NCBI RefSeq assembly: GCF_001870735.1
Contig: NZ_MORL01000009.1
Coordinates: 62,001 to 126,000 of the forward strand
Origin: Arsenicibacter rosenii
GTDB taxonomy: Bacteria > Bacteroidota > Bacteroidia > Cytophagales > Spirosomataceae
Direction: 5' to 3'
Length of the DNA stretch: 64,000 nt
Within the stretch, counting starts at the first letter, position 1. Every line of letters begins with the position of its first letter. The notes beneath the pieces are model-generated. The model made no database searches. It was not told the DNA's origin and worked only from the letters and a program-made list of their open reading frames with translations. The translations under genes and the position numbers were made by a program. Shown here piece after piece: positions 51,303 to 58,705 of this stretch.

Positions 51303-52214
51303 TTATTTCCCGGTCTGGGAGGTAAAGGTACTTTCGAAAATCTTATCGGCATTGCCCGTCTCGAAGCCCTCACGGCGGTGCGCGCGCGTAACGGATTCCG
51401 GCGACAGGTTCCGGAACTGCGGCAATACCAGCCGCTCGGCAAATTCGACGTAGGAACCGGCAATGCGGTAGGTGTCGCCACCGGCAAAGTCCGCATCAAT
51501 CATCTGCGCCACCGTCGACGATTGCCGCAAATCACCGTCCGGACTGATTTTTACCTTGCCGCCGGCCGTGTTCAGCTTAAAGCCATGCTGCTCCAGGAAG
51601 GCCACGTACTCGCCAATGGTATTGTATCCGGCCTTCAGGTTGTGCACGCTGATGGTGAAGTGATTCAGGTAATAGCGGTTATAGATTACCCACGCCGCAT
51701 ACTCGCTCTCGGCCAGCAGGGTCTGGTAATCAGCCAGGGTCGGGGTTTCCCAAAGGGGTTGGTGCAGGAAGGCATCGACAGCCTGCGCATCGTCGAGGTC
51801 AAGAGCATCAACAGGGTCACTCGTGACCTGATCCGTATAGTTACGGATGATCTGCTGCGCCGTTTCCGACAGCTCATGCACCCGTAGTTCACTCACGAAA
51901 ATGCGCGGGAAACGCGGTTCCGGCGGACTGAACCAGTACGCGGTCAGTTTCTTTTCTATAAAGTTGTACTCGTCGCGCTTCTGGTAGCCGTAATGCAGAA
52001 ATATTTTCTCGAACGAAGCGATGCCCAGATTCGGCACGCCCATGGTCCGGAACGCAATATGGTCGTTTTCAATATCGCCGGCCGAGGCAATGACGCCGTC
52101 AGCAATCATGGCATCGATGATTCCGTTTACATCGGGCACACGTTCCCGATAGCGGCTCATCAGGCCGTTCATGACGCCGTCGAGGGTTTCTATGTTGTTT
52201 GATGAAGTGCTCAT
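51303..52214 (-). CDS. DUF1338 protein, 2-oxoadipate dioxygenase/decarboxylase-like (HglS family)
   Basis: A 303-aa protein of the DUF1338 family. The characterised member HglS converts 2-oxoadipate to D-2-hydroxyglutarate and CO2 using Fe(II) and O2. Candidate metal and substrate residues are His52 and Arg56 in NDHIAFRT, His in NHFTISVHNL, and Glu in SYVEFAER. The chain is shorter than proteobacterial HglS (about 450 aa) but of usual length for Bacteroidota and plants. The ATG at 52214 is used; an in-frame TTG at 52223 was discarded. It is first in a two-gene unit with the YdiJ-like enzyme. Confidence 0.85.
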   Translation of the reverse strand: MSTSSNNIETLDGVMNGLMSRYRERVPDVNGIIDAMIADGVIASAGDIENDHIAFRTMGVPNLGIASFEKIFLHYGYQKRDEYNFIEKKLTAYWFSPPEPRFPRIFVSELRVHELSETAQQIIRNYTDQVTSDPVDALDLDDAQAVDAFLHQPLWETPTLADYQTLLAESEYAAWVIYNRYYLNHFTISVHNLKAGYNTIGEYVAFLEQHGFKLNTAGGKVKISPDGDLRQSSTVAQMIDADFAGGDTYRIAGSYVEFAERLVLPQFRNLSPESVTRAHRREGFETGNADKIFESTFTSQTGK

Positions 52215-52259
52215 ACTCGTCAAATTGGTAAGTGATATAGGAAATTACGCGATTGTTAA

Positions 52260-52267
52260 CAAAGTTA
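52260..52267 (-). promoter_or_regulatory. Candidate -7 box (TAACTTTG) for the DUF1338 gene
   Basis: Minus-strand TAACTTTG matches TAnnTTTG, 45 bp upstream of the ATG at 52214. It would drive the two-gene D-2-hydroxyglutarate unit separately from the thioesterase gene. Confidence 0.45.
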
Positions 52268-52281
52268 CTACTCACGCCGGT

Positions 52282-53022
52282 TTATTGCCACACGCTCCGG
52301 GCGATCAGCAGCTCTTTTCCCGAATCCGCCTGTTCGATGCGGTGCTGGTAATTCAGTCCCTCTTCAAGCCGCCGCGACCCGACCAGCAGCGTATCCTGCC
52401 AGTGGCTTTCGGCCCGGTAAAACAAGTCGAGTTCCGTCAGCCGGTGCTGCCGCAGTGTATCGGCCTCCACCGACTCCAGCAGCCACTGCACATAACAGAC
52501 GTTGTTGGTGTGCTGATTCTGATCAAGGTGGTAAAACCGCACCGGCTGCTCCTGCGTCACACAACCGGCCATCGGCACTGAATCGAGCTTCAGCGATAAT
52601 TTCTCCTGCGGTACGATACCGGCCGGCGGGTCAACGGCGCGGATAAAGGGCGGCAGCGGCACCATCGTCCGGCGCTCCATGCCAAATGTCAGCCAGACGC
52701 TGCTGGCCACGGCCAGTACCGAGCCATCGGCCGCCAGCACCTGAAAATCGCGGTAGATGAAAAACTTTTCCACAAACGTCGGATAGGTTTTTACCGTCAC
52801 GATGTCATTGTAAACAGGATATTGCTTGATCTGCAACCGGAAGCGCATCAGTACCCAGCCGAACCCCTGCCGTGCCAGATCGGCCATGCCGATGCCATAG
52901 TCGAGGGCGTTGCGGTTGGCGGACTCCTGCATCCAGTTCATGAGCGTCGGCACACTAAGCCGTCCGCTGGCATCGGTTTCGTAGCTGCGGACCTGGTACG
53001 TATCTGTCTGAATAAAGCTCAT
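52282..53022 (-). CDS. Acyl-ACP thioesterase-like protein
   Basis: A 246-aa double hot-dog protein of the acyl-ACP thioesterase family. Features are the N-terminal hot-dog YQVRSYETDASGRLSVPTLMNWMQE (about residues 9-33), the substrate-specificity strand GFGWVLMRFRLQI, and the second hot-dog with HLDQNQHTNNVCYVQWLLES (residues about 164-183), including the active-site Asp/Asn/His/Asn cluster. Predicted to release free fatty acids from ACP. The ATG at 53022 gives the family start; a minus-strand TATTTTTG at 53027-53034 lies only 4 bp upstream of it, which would give a near-leaderless message. Confidence 0.85.
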   Translation of the reverse strand: MSFIQTDTYQVRSYETDASGRLSVPTLMNWMQESANRNALDYGIGMADLARQGFGWVLMRFRLQIKQYPVYNDIVTVKTYPTFVEKFFIYRDFQVLAADGSVLAVASSVWLTFGMERRTMVPLPPFIRAVDPPAGIVPQEKLSLKLDSVPMAGCVTQEQPVRFYHLDQNQHTNNVCYVQWLLESVEADTLRQHRLTELDLFYRAESHWQDTLLVGSRRLEEGLNYQHRIEQADSGKELLIARSVWQ

Positions 53023-53026
53023 CGTG

Positions 53027-53034
53027 CAAAAATA
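53027..53034 (-). promoter_or_regulatory. Candidate -7 box (TATTTTTG) next to the thioesterase start
   Basis: Full match to TAnnTTTG on the minus strand, four bases from the ATG at 53022. If used, the transcript would start at or near the ATG. Confidence 0.4.
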
Positions 53035-53074
53035 GCGGTTGGTTTCCCGAAACCTGCTGATGCCGGACATGAAA

Positions 53075-53104
53075 AAAGCAGCTGTCGTTGCCGGCAGCTG
53101 CTTT
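53075..53104 (-). terminator. Terminator of the AraC-family gene
   Basis: Stem AAAGCAGCTG/CAGCTGCTTT (53075-53084 and 53095-53104), followed on the minus strand by a U run, 25 bp past the regulator stop. Confidence 0.8.
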
Positions 53105-53129
53105 CTGTCAAAGAAATATCTCCTGAAGC

Positions 53130-54056
53130 TTACACGTTCATCAGCGACTCGCGGCGACGCATTTTGCCGGCCGGAATACCGAACATCATTTTGAAACGAC
53201 GGCAGAAGTACGCCGTGTCTTTATAGCCTACCTCGGCACCAATTGCGCGGATGCTTTTCTTGGTTGTCCGCAACAGGCCAACCGCCGCTTCCATGCGCTG
53301 GTACTCAATATAATCCTGCGGGTTGATACCGGTCAGCATCTTGAAATACTGCCCTACGTAATCTTCCGATACGTTAGCCACGTTGGCCAGCACTTTATTG
53401 GAAAGGTCTCCGCCCAGGTTATCCTTGATGTACGCAAAGATGTCGATCAGACGAGGATCTTTGAAATACGTACTGTTAGTCACCAGCTGCTCAACAAACA
53501 ACCGGTGTTTCAGGATGTAGCGGATGACCTCAATAACGATCTCTTCCGTTTTGATTTTGATAATCCGTCCCTTACCGGCCGTATCCAGCATGTCTTCAGC
53601 CAGAATCTGGTTGATGGTACGGGCCAGCGACTCATCATGTTTGATGATAAACGGCGGAATATCCAGTGAGTTGAAAAAGTTAACCGAGTCAAACACTTTT
53701 GCCTCAAACGAAATGTAGGCAAATGAGTTTGGCAGGTTGCCAATCCGCTCAGGGTGCCGGTTCGCTTCGAAATAAAGCTCCCGATGAGTCATGAACTCCT
53801 CGTTCGTCACGGTTTTCACCGATGTGCCTTCGCCATAGGTTACCGTTAAGTGCTTCCCCCCCGGGATAAAGAGCATATCACCAACCTCAACCTTCTGTTT
53901 TTCTTCCCCAAACGATACCTCACCGTTGTACAGAATAGTCAGGGTATTTTCAACATCATAGTAGTTGACGATTGTAATCGGCTGCAAAATCCGGATGTTT
54001 CGCGATTTGATGTACTTTACACCCAGCGATTCAATTATTTTATTGTAGTCTTCCAT
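53130..54056 (-). CDS. AraC-family transcriptional regulator
   Basis: A 308-aa regulator with an N-terminal cupin-like sensing domain (NTLTILYNGEVSFGEEKQKVEVGDMLFIPGGKH, about residues 37-69) and a C-terminal double helix-turn-helix (about 205-300, with VSEDYVGQYFKMLTGINP, then IGAEVGYKDTAYFCRRFKMMFG). No ligand can be read from the sequence. Tandem direct repeats lie in its own upstream region and may be its operator. The thioesterase gene follows after a terminator, so it is monocistronic. Targets unknown. Confidence 0.9.
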   Translation of the reverse strand: MEDYNKIIESLGVKYIKSRNIRILQPITIVNYYDVENTLTILYNGEVSFGEEKQKVEVGDMLFIPGGKHLTVTYGEGTSVKTVTNEEFMTHRELYFEANRHPERIGNLPNSFAYISFEAKVFDSVNFFNSLDIPPFIIKHDESLARTINQILAEDMLDTAGKGRIIKIKTEEIVIEVIRYILKHRLFVEQLVTNSTYFKDPRLIDIFAYIKDNLGGDLSNKVLANVANVSEDYVGQYFKMLTGINPQDYIEYQRMEAAVGLLRTTKKSIRAIGAEVGYKDTAYFCRRFKMMFGIPAGKMRRRESLMNV

Positions 54057-54097
54057 AGCCCGAAAGTTTTGCCCCCTTAGTTTGGTGCTTCAAATTT

Positions 54098-54130
54098 GCA
54101 CAAAACTAATAATTTGTACAAAACTAATAC
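54098..54130. promoter_or_regulatory. Tandem direct repeats upstream of the AraC-family gene
   Basis: TGCACAAAACTAATA (54098-54112) and TGTACAAAACTAATA (54116-54130) differ at one base and have an 18-bp period. Each contains CAAAACTA, which on the minus strand is a -7 match TAGTTTTG. They could be overlapping promoters or paired AraC-type binding sites. Confidence 0.5.
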
Positions 54131-54226
54131 AAGTATAATTATTTCCGAATAATAAAAAAAAATAGCGCGTATTTAAGAAAAATACGCGCTTAGCATTAAA
54201 ATAGTTTAATTTCCCGTAGAAAGCCT

Positions 54227-55396
54227 TTATCGAATAAGCTCCCGGGCAATCACTAATTTTTGTATTTCAGATGTACCCTCATAGATCTGCGTGATTTTTG
54301 CATCGCGCATGAGGCGCTCTACGTGGAACTCTTTTACGTATCCGTAACCGCCGTGGACCTGGACGGCCTCGGTCGTTACCCACATGGCTACCTCGGAGGC
54401 ATACAGCTTGGCCATCGCCGCTGCCTGTACATAATCCTTGTGCTCATCCTTCAGCCGGGCCGCTTTGAAAACCAGCAGCCGGGCCGCCTCAATTTTCGTC
54501 GCCATTTCGGCCAGTTTGAACTGAATTGCCTGATGATCAAAAATTTGACGGCCAAAGGCTTTGCGTTCCTGTGCGTATTTCAGCGCCAGTTCGTAGGCTC
54601 CCGACGCAATGCCCAGCGCCTGCGCGGCAATACCGATCCGGCCGCCGTTGAGCGTTGACATCGCGAATTTGAAGCCGAAACCATCGTCACCGATGCGGTT
54701 TTCTTTCGGCACCTTCACATCAGAGAACATCAGGGAGTGCGTATCAGAGGACCGGATACCCATCTTATCTTCCTTTTTACCGACCGTAAAGCCCGGCGTT
54801 CCTTTCTCCACAATCAGGCAGTTGATGCCCCGGTGCTTCTTCGCAACATCGGTTTGCGCAATGACCAGACACGTGCCCGACGAGTTGCCGTTGGTGATCC
54901 AGTTCTTTGTACCGTTCAATAAATAATAATCTCCCTTGTCCTCAGCCGTGGTGTGTTGTGAGGTCGCATCCGAACCGGCTTCGGGCTCCGACAGGCAGAA
55001 TGCGCCGATCCGTTCGCCGGTAGCCAGCGGAACCAGGTACTTCTGTTTCTGCTCTTCCGTACCGAACGCTTCGAGGCCCCAGCACACCAGCGAGTTGTTG
55101 ACCGACATAATCACCGACGCCGACGCATCAACTTTGGAAATCTCTTCCATGGCCAGCACATACGAAACGGTATCCATGCCGCCCCCGCCGTATTCGGGCG
55201 AGACCATCATGCCCAGGAAGCCTAATTCTCCCATTTTCCGGACCTGCTCCGCCGGAAACTTCGCTTCGTTGTCCCGCTCGATCACACCCGGCAACAGTTC
55301 GGTCTGCGCAAAATCGCGGGCGGCCTCCTGCACCGCCAGATGCTCTTCGGTTAAGTTAAAGTTCAATCCCTGCAGTTCGAGTGTTCCCGATGCCAT
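54227..55396 (-). CDS. Acyl-CoA dehydrogenase
   Basis: A 389-aa flavoprotein for the first step of fatty acyl-CoA beta-oxidation; fits the short-chain/butyryl-CoA type. The three ACAD domains are visible: N-terminal helices, the middle domain with FCLSEPEAGSDATSQHTTAE (about residues 122-141) and WITNGNSSGTCLVIAQT, and the C-terminal helix bundle with the catalytic Glu373 in IYEGTSEIQ. The ATG at 55396 is preferred over the in-frame GTG at 55402. It is the last gene of a minus-strand acyl cluster with the SDR and MaoC genes. Confidence 0.93.
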   Translation of the reverse strand: MASGTLELQGLNFNLTEEHLAVQEAARDFAQTELLPGVIERDNEAKFPAEQVRKMGELGFLGMMVSPEYGGGGMDTVSYVLAMEEISKVDASASVIMSVNNSLVCWGLEAFGTEEQKQKYLVPLATGERIGAFCLSEPEAGSDATSQHTTAEDKGDYYLLNGTKNWITNGNSSGTCLVIAQTDVAKKHRGINCLIVEKGTPGFTVGKKEDKMGIRSSDTHSLMFSDVKVPKENRIGDDGFGFKFAMSTLNGGRIGIAAQALGIASGAYELALKYAQERKAFGRQIFDHQAIQFKLAEMATKIEAARLLVFKAARLKDEHKDYVQAAAMAKLYASEVAMWVTTEAVQVHGGYGYVKEFHVERLMRDAKITQIYEGTSEIQKLVIARELIR

Positions 55397-55444
55397 AAGC
55401 ACGTCTTTTGGTTTTTAATTGATATGAAGTGTCGTAAAAATAAG

Positions 55445-55472
55445 AAAAAACCGTATGCATGCATACGGTTTT
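55445..55472 (-). terminator. Terminator of the SDR gene
   Basis: A 26-bp perfect palindrome (55447-55472) with left half AAAACCGTATGCA, plus A residues on the left that give a U run on the minus strand. It follows the SDR stop by 8 bp, so the acyl-CoA dehydrogenase is probably not fully coupled to the SDR gene. Confidence 0.75.
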
Positions 55473-55480
55473 AATTAAAA

Positions 55481-56218
55481 TTAACTGGCTTGTCCGCCGT
55501 TGACCCCCAGCACCTGTCCGTTGACAAACGACGCCTCGTCGGAGGCCAGAAAAAGATAGGCCCAGGCAATGTCGTTCGGCTCGCCCATGCGCTTCACCGG
55601 AATGGTCTGGATTACCCCCTGCCGCGCCTCTTCGGGCATGGCATCGGTCATGTCGGTCCGGATAAAGCCGGGTGCAACGGCATTGGCCGTGATGCCTTTC
55701 GGGCCCAATTCCTTCGCCCATGTACGGCACATTGCCACAACACCGGCCTTGGTCGCCGAATAGTTGGTTTGCCCGAAATTGCCGTGAATCCCGACCACCG
55801 AAGAGGTGCAGATAATCCGGCCATAGCCGCGCTCGACCATGTACGGCACAATGGCCTTTGTACAGTTGAAAACGCCGGTCAGGTTCACATCAATAACCTG
55901 CTGCCACTCCAGATGCGACATTTTCAGCAGCGTCCGGTCACGCGTAATACCCGCATTGTTGATCAGGATATCAATCCGGCCATACTGCTCCACCACGTCG
56001 CGGGCGGCGGCTTCCAGGGCAGGCACATCCGTAACGCTGATTTTCACAAACTCCGCCTGAAAACCAGCTTCCCGAAGCGTTGCGGCCGTTTGTTCGCCCT
56101 CGTCGAGCATATCCCAGATAATGACCGTTGCCCCTTCGCGGGTAAATACTTCGGCAGCGGCCTTGCCGATTCCACGGGCCCCGCCCGTAATAATCGCTAC
56201 TTTATTTTCAAGACGCAT
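55481..56218 (-). CDS. fabG: SDR-family 3-oxoacyl reductase (FabG/PhaB-like)
   Basis: A 245-aa classical short-chain dehydrogenase: NADP motif GGARGIGKA (12-20), NNAG (87-90), Asn112, Ser140, Tyr153 and Lys157 form the catalytic set. The ending VNGQVLGVNGGQAS fits FabG and acetoacetyl-CoA reductases. Context with MaoC hydratase and acyl-CoA dehydrogenase suggests acyl-CoA or beta-oxidation work rather than the housekeeping FabG; the symbol reflects the family only. Starts 116 bp after the MaoC stop. Confidence 0.85.
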   Translation of the reverse strand: MRLENKVAIITGGARGIGKAAAEVFTREGATVIIWDMLDEGEQTAATLREAGFQAEFVKISVTDVPALEAAARDVVEQYGRIDILINNAGITRDRTLLKMSHLEWQQVIDVNLTGVFNCTKAIVPYMVERGYGRIICTSSVVGIHGNFGQTNYSATKAGVVAMCRTWAKELGPKGITANAVAPGFIRTDMTDAMPEEARQGVIQTIPVKRMGEPNDIAWAYLFLASDEASFVNGQVLGVNGGQAS

Positions 56219-56248
56219 GTTATAATTTTCGTATTAGTTATTTCCTCG

Positions 56249-56333
56249 TAAACCACGGAGTCCGGCACGGAGTGGCACGATAGAATAACTCCGTGTTCTC
56301 TGTGCTATTCCTCTGTGTCCTCTGTGGTAAATC
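56249..56333. repeat. Degenerate inverted repeat between SDR and MaoC genes
   Basis: TAAACCACGGAG on the left and CTCTGTGGTAAA on the right, with CACGGAGT (56267-56274) and ACTCCGTG (56289-56296) paired inside. It resembles the ACCACAGAG/CACGGAG intergenic sequence type found in many genomes and fills the gap. Confidence 0.5.
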
Positions 56334-56334
56334 A

Positions 56335-56811
56335 TTACTCAAAAAGCAACGTAATCCACTCGGCAACGCAGGCCGGTTTATCAACCCCTTCGAGCTGAAA
56401 GGCAATGTCGGTGATCACCCGAAGCCCGGTACTGCCGGCTCCGGCGGGTTGCGGCTCTACCTGCTGCAGCACCGCCGACAAGCGTAACCGGCTGCCAACA
56501 GGCACCGCCCCGGTAAATCGCACTTTGTTGGTCCCGTAATTAATACCCATTTTTACGGAGTCAACACGGTAGATGGTTTCCATGAGTTTTGGGGCGAGCG
56601 AAAGCGTCAGAAAGCCATGGGCAATGGTGGTCCGGTAAGGCGATTCGCGGGCCGCACGCGCCGTGTCGGTGTGAATCCACTGGTGATCGCCGGTTGCATC
56701 GGCAAACTGATTGACCATCTCCTGGGTAACGGTCAGGTAATCGGACTCGCCGAGCGGTTTGCCAACATGGGCCGCGAATTCCGTTAAAGTTGAAAAAGTT
56801 AGCATAGGCAT
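56335..56811 (-). CDS. MaoC-family enoyl-CoA hydratase-like protein
   Basis: A 158-aa single hot-dog protein of the (R)-specific enoyl hydratase/MaoC (NodN-like) group. The hydratase 2 motif is FADATGDHQWIHTD (about residues 51-64), with catalytic Asp and His. GFLTLSLAPKLM follows. Two in-frame ATGs (56811 and 56805) are equally possible. It is the first gene of the acyl cluster on this strand, and only 11 bp separate its start from that of the divergent hydrolase, so promoters must lie inside the opposite gene. Confidence 0.88.
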   Translation of the reverse strand: MPMLTFSTLTEFAAHVGKPLGESDYLTVTQEMVNQFADATGDHQWIHTDTARAARESPYRTTIAHGFLTLSLAPKLMETIYRVDSVKMGINYGTNKVRFTGAVPVGSRLRLSAVLQQVEPQPAGAGSTGLRVITDIAFQLEGVDKPACVAEWITLLFE

Positions 56812-56822
56812 TGGGGTTTAGT

Positions 56823-57638
56823 ATGACCGACGTACACACATTCACCGATCAGGGCAGCCGGCTCACCTACCAGCGGTTGGGTACGGGGCCACGGGCATTG
56901 CTGGCGTTCCACGGCATGGGACAGCGCAGCACCTGCTTTGCCCCGCTCGACCGTGTGCTGCATGATGAGTTTACGATCTACAGCTTCGATTTATTTTATC
57001 ACGGTGATAGTTCGTGTTTGTCTGGCGACGAATATACGGAGGGAGAAGTCCTGACCAAAGCGCGCTGGCAAGAACTGATCATGACGTTTATCAACCAGCA
57101 GGGCATCGACCGGTTTTCGGTAGCGGGGTTCAGCCTGGGCGGCCGTTTCGCGCTGACGACCGCCGAACTGTTTGCCGGCCGCATCGACGAGCTGTGGCTG
57201 TTTTCGCCCGACGGCATCACCATTTCGCCCTGGTACTGGATTGCCATTCATTCGCGGGCGGGGCGGTGGCTGTTCCGGTATTTTCTGGCCCACCTGACCA
57301 CGCTGCACCGCGCCGGGCTGCTGCTGACCCGGCTTGGCCTGCTCGACCGCAGCCTCCTGCGCTTCGCCGAAAGCACCTTGGCAACACCCATCCAGCGGCA
57401 GCGCGTCTACCGGTCGTGGCTGGGCTTCCGCGAGATGCAGGTGCGGCTGAAGCCGCTGGCGGAGCGCCTCAACAAAGCCAACATACGGGTCCGGTTTTTC
57501 ATGGGCCACTTCGACCGCGTGTTGCCGCCGTCGGCCATGCGCCCGCTTACCCGCTATCTACAGGCCTACGATGTCCGCGTCATCAAGGCAGGGCATAACA
57601 GGTTAGTGGAGCGGATTGCGGAGAGCTGGGGAAGGTGA
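56823..57638 (+). CDS. Alpha/beta hydrolase, divergent from the acyl cluster
   Basis: A 271-aa hydrolase of the MhpC/haloperoxidase-like group. HGMGQRSTCFAP (residues 30-41) supplies the oxyanion region, Ser104 sits in GFSLGGRFAL, an acidic residue in MGHFDRVLPP and His in AGHNRL complete the triad. The ATG at 56823 is used; an in-frame TTG at 56811 was rejected. Divergent start next to MaoC suggests shared control with acyl metabolism. The region is GC-rich in codon third positions and produces large shadow ORFs. Confidence 0.85.
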   Translation: MTDVHTFTDQGSRLTYQRLGTGPRALLAFHGMGQRSTCFAPLDRVLHDEFTIYSFDLFYHGDSSCLSGDEYTEGEVLTKARWQELIMTFINQQGIDRFSVAGFSLGGRFALTTAELFAGRIDELWLFSPDGITISPWYWIAIHSRAGRWLFRYFLAHLTTLHRAGLLLTRLGLLDRSLLRFAESTLATPIQRQRVYRSWLGFREMQVRLKPLAERLNKANIRVRFFMGHFDRVLPPSAMRPLTRYLQAYDVRVIKAGHNRLVERIAESWGR

Positions 57639-57661
57639 TAATCTGAAACACACAGTTTATT

Positions 57662-58429
57662 ATGTATGTACAAAAAGTCTCACTGGAAATTAAGTCGGAT
57701 GCAGCTATAGACGAGGTGGTTGATGCATTTATCGTATTGCTGAATTTTTATCGTGGCAGCGGCCAAAAGCAAGGTAAAATTGAATCACAATACGTTTCAG
57801 GCAACACAGTGACCGCCTATCCGTTTACGCTGGAGTGCGACTCACTTGATAAGAGCCACAATAACTTCTACGTTAACAGGCAAATCGAAAAACTGGAAAC
57901 TATCTGTCAGTCAGATGTACAGATCACAACAATTGGTAAGTCACATGATGACTATACCGGTCCGTGTACATGTCATAAACCAGAGTTCTATATTCTGAAA
58001 ACGGATTACATTAGTATCGATTCGCCTGTCACATGCGGTAGCTGTAATCATCGGGTTCCCTTATACCGGCTTCCTGTTTATGAGGATCATGGTTATATGC
58101 CAATTTTGAGCTGGGAAACTAATTACGTTTCCTGCGATAGTCTCCAGATGAACTGCGAAGTTGGAGAACAATGGGCTACCAGGCAAATGCAGGATGTTCG
58201 CTCTCAGCTTTCGAAGCAAGGCATTACCATCTGCCATACAATTGAACAATTGACAGCTATCCCAACATATTACTACCTCTACAATTACAGAAGGCGTCCC
58301 AATAAAGTCACTCAGAATCATTGCCCTAATTGTAAGCAGCCCTGGAGCCTCAAAAAAAGACTACACCGGTTTTACGATTTCAAATGTGATTTTTGTCGGC
58401 TCATCTCAACGGTTTCGCTTAACACATAA
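57662..58429 (+). CDS. DUF2310-like zinc-ribbon protein, unknown function
   Basis: A 255-aa protein with several CxxC or CxC pairs: CTCHKPEF near residue 100, CGSCNHRVPLYRLP near 120, and a C-terminal pair CPNCKQPW and CDFCRLIS (about 223-248), typical of the DUF2310 family described as zinc-ribbon, possibly nucleic-acid binding. The N-terminal part is beta-rich. Base composition is visibly AT-richer than the neighbouring hydrolase, and the next small gene is similar, pointing to accessory DNA. The biological role is not known to me. Confidence 0.6.
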   Translation: MYVQKVSLEIKSDAAIDEVVDAFIVLLNFYRGSGQKQGKIESQYVSGNTVTAYPFTLECDSLDKSHNNFYVNRQIEKLETICQSDVQITTIGKSHDDYTGPCTCHKPEFYILKTDYISIDSPVTCGSCNHRVPLYRLPVYEDHGYMPILSWETNYVSCDSLQMNCEVGEQWATRQMQDVRSQLSKQGITICHTIEQLTAIPTYYYLYNYRRRPNKVTQNHCPNCKQPWSLKKRLHRFYDFKCDFCRLISTVSLNT

Positions 58430-58489
58430 GTATTTGGGTCTTGAGATCCATCAGAGAACAATAACAGATTTCTTAAAAGACATTACAAC

Positions 58490-58699
58490 ATGAGAGTAGA
58501 AAAATTAGACAGCCTGACCGCCTACCAGAATGCCTCACTGTACACAAACCTCTTTAGCAAAGCAGTGAAGCGGGCCAAGGAAATTAATCGTAAAAATGGA
58601 TTACCGAACGACTTTGTGAGACAAGGTAAACGTTACTATGAGCTTCCCAATGGCGAAATCGTTACCCAAAATCCGTTGACAGACGGCGAGACGAAGTAA
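58490..58699 (+). CDS. 69-aa protein, unknown function
   Basis: A basic protein (MRVEKLDSLT, then NLFSKAVKRAKEINRKNGL, about residues 20-38) with a C-terminal GKRYYELPNGEIVTQNP segment. It is probably cotranscribed with the DUF2310-like gene (60 bp apart, same direction), and the pair ends 6 bp before the converging large gene. The size and the charged helix fit a small partner, for example an antitoxin or adaptor, but nothing in the sequence proves this. Coding is supported by regular codon use and a plausible start. Confidence 0.6.
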   Translation: MRVEKLDSLTAYQNASLYTNLFSKAVKRAKEINRKNGLPNDFVRQGKRYYELPNGEIVTQNPLTDGETK

Positions 58700-58705
58700 A
58701 CCTTC

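Noticed and set aside
50880-51887. 335-codon plus-strand ORF across the YdiJ-like and DUF1338 genes
   Set aside because: It spans two well supported minus-strand genes and the gap between them; no motif is visible.
55490-56251. 253-codon plus-strand ORF opposite the SDR gene
   Set aside because: The minus strand encodes a complete SDR with Ser140, Tyr153 and Lys157.
57014-57598. 194-codon ORF in another frame of the alpha/beta hydrolase gene
   Set aside because: Product of high GC in third positions; the hydrolase frame carries the triad.
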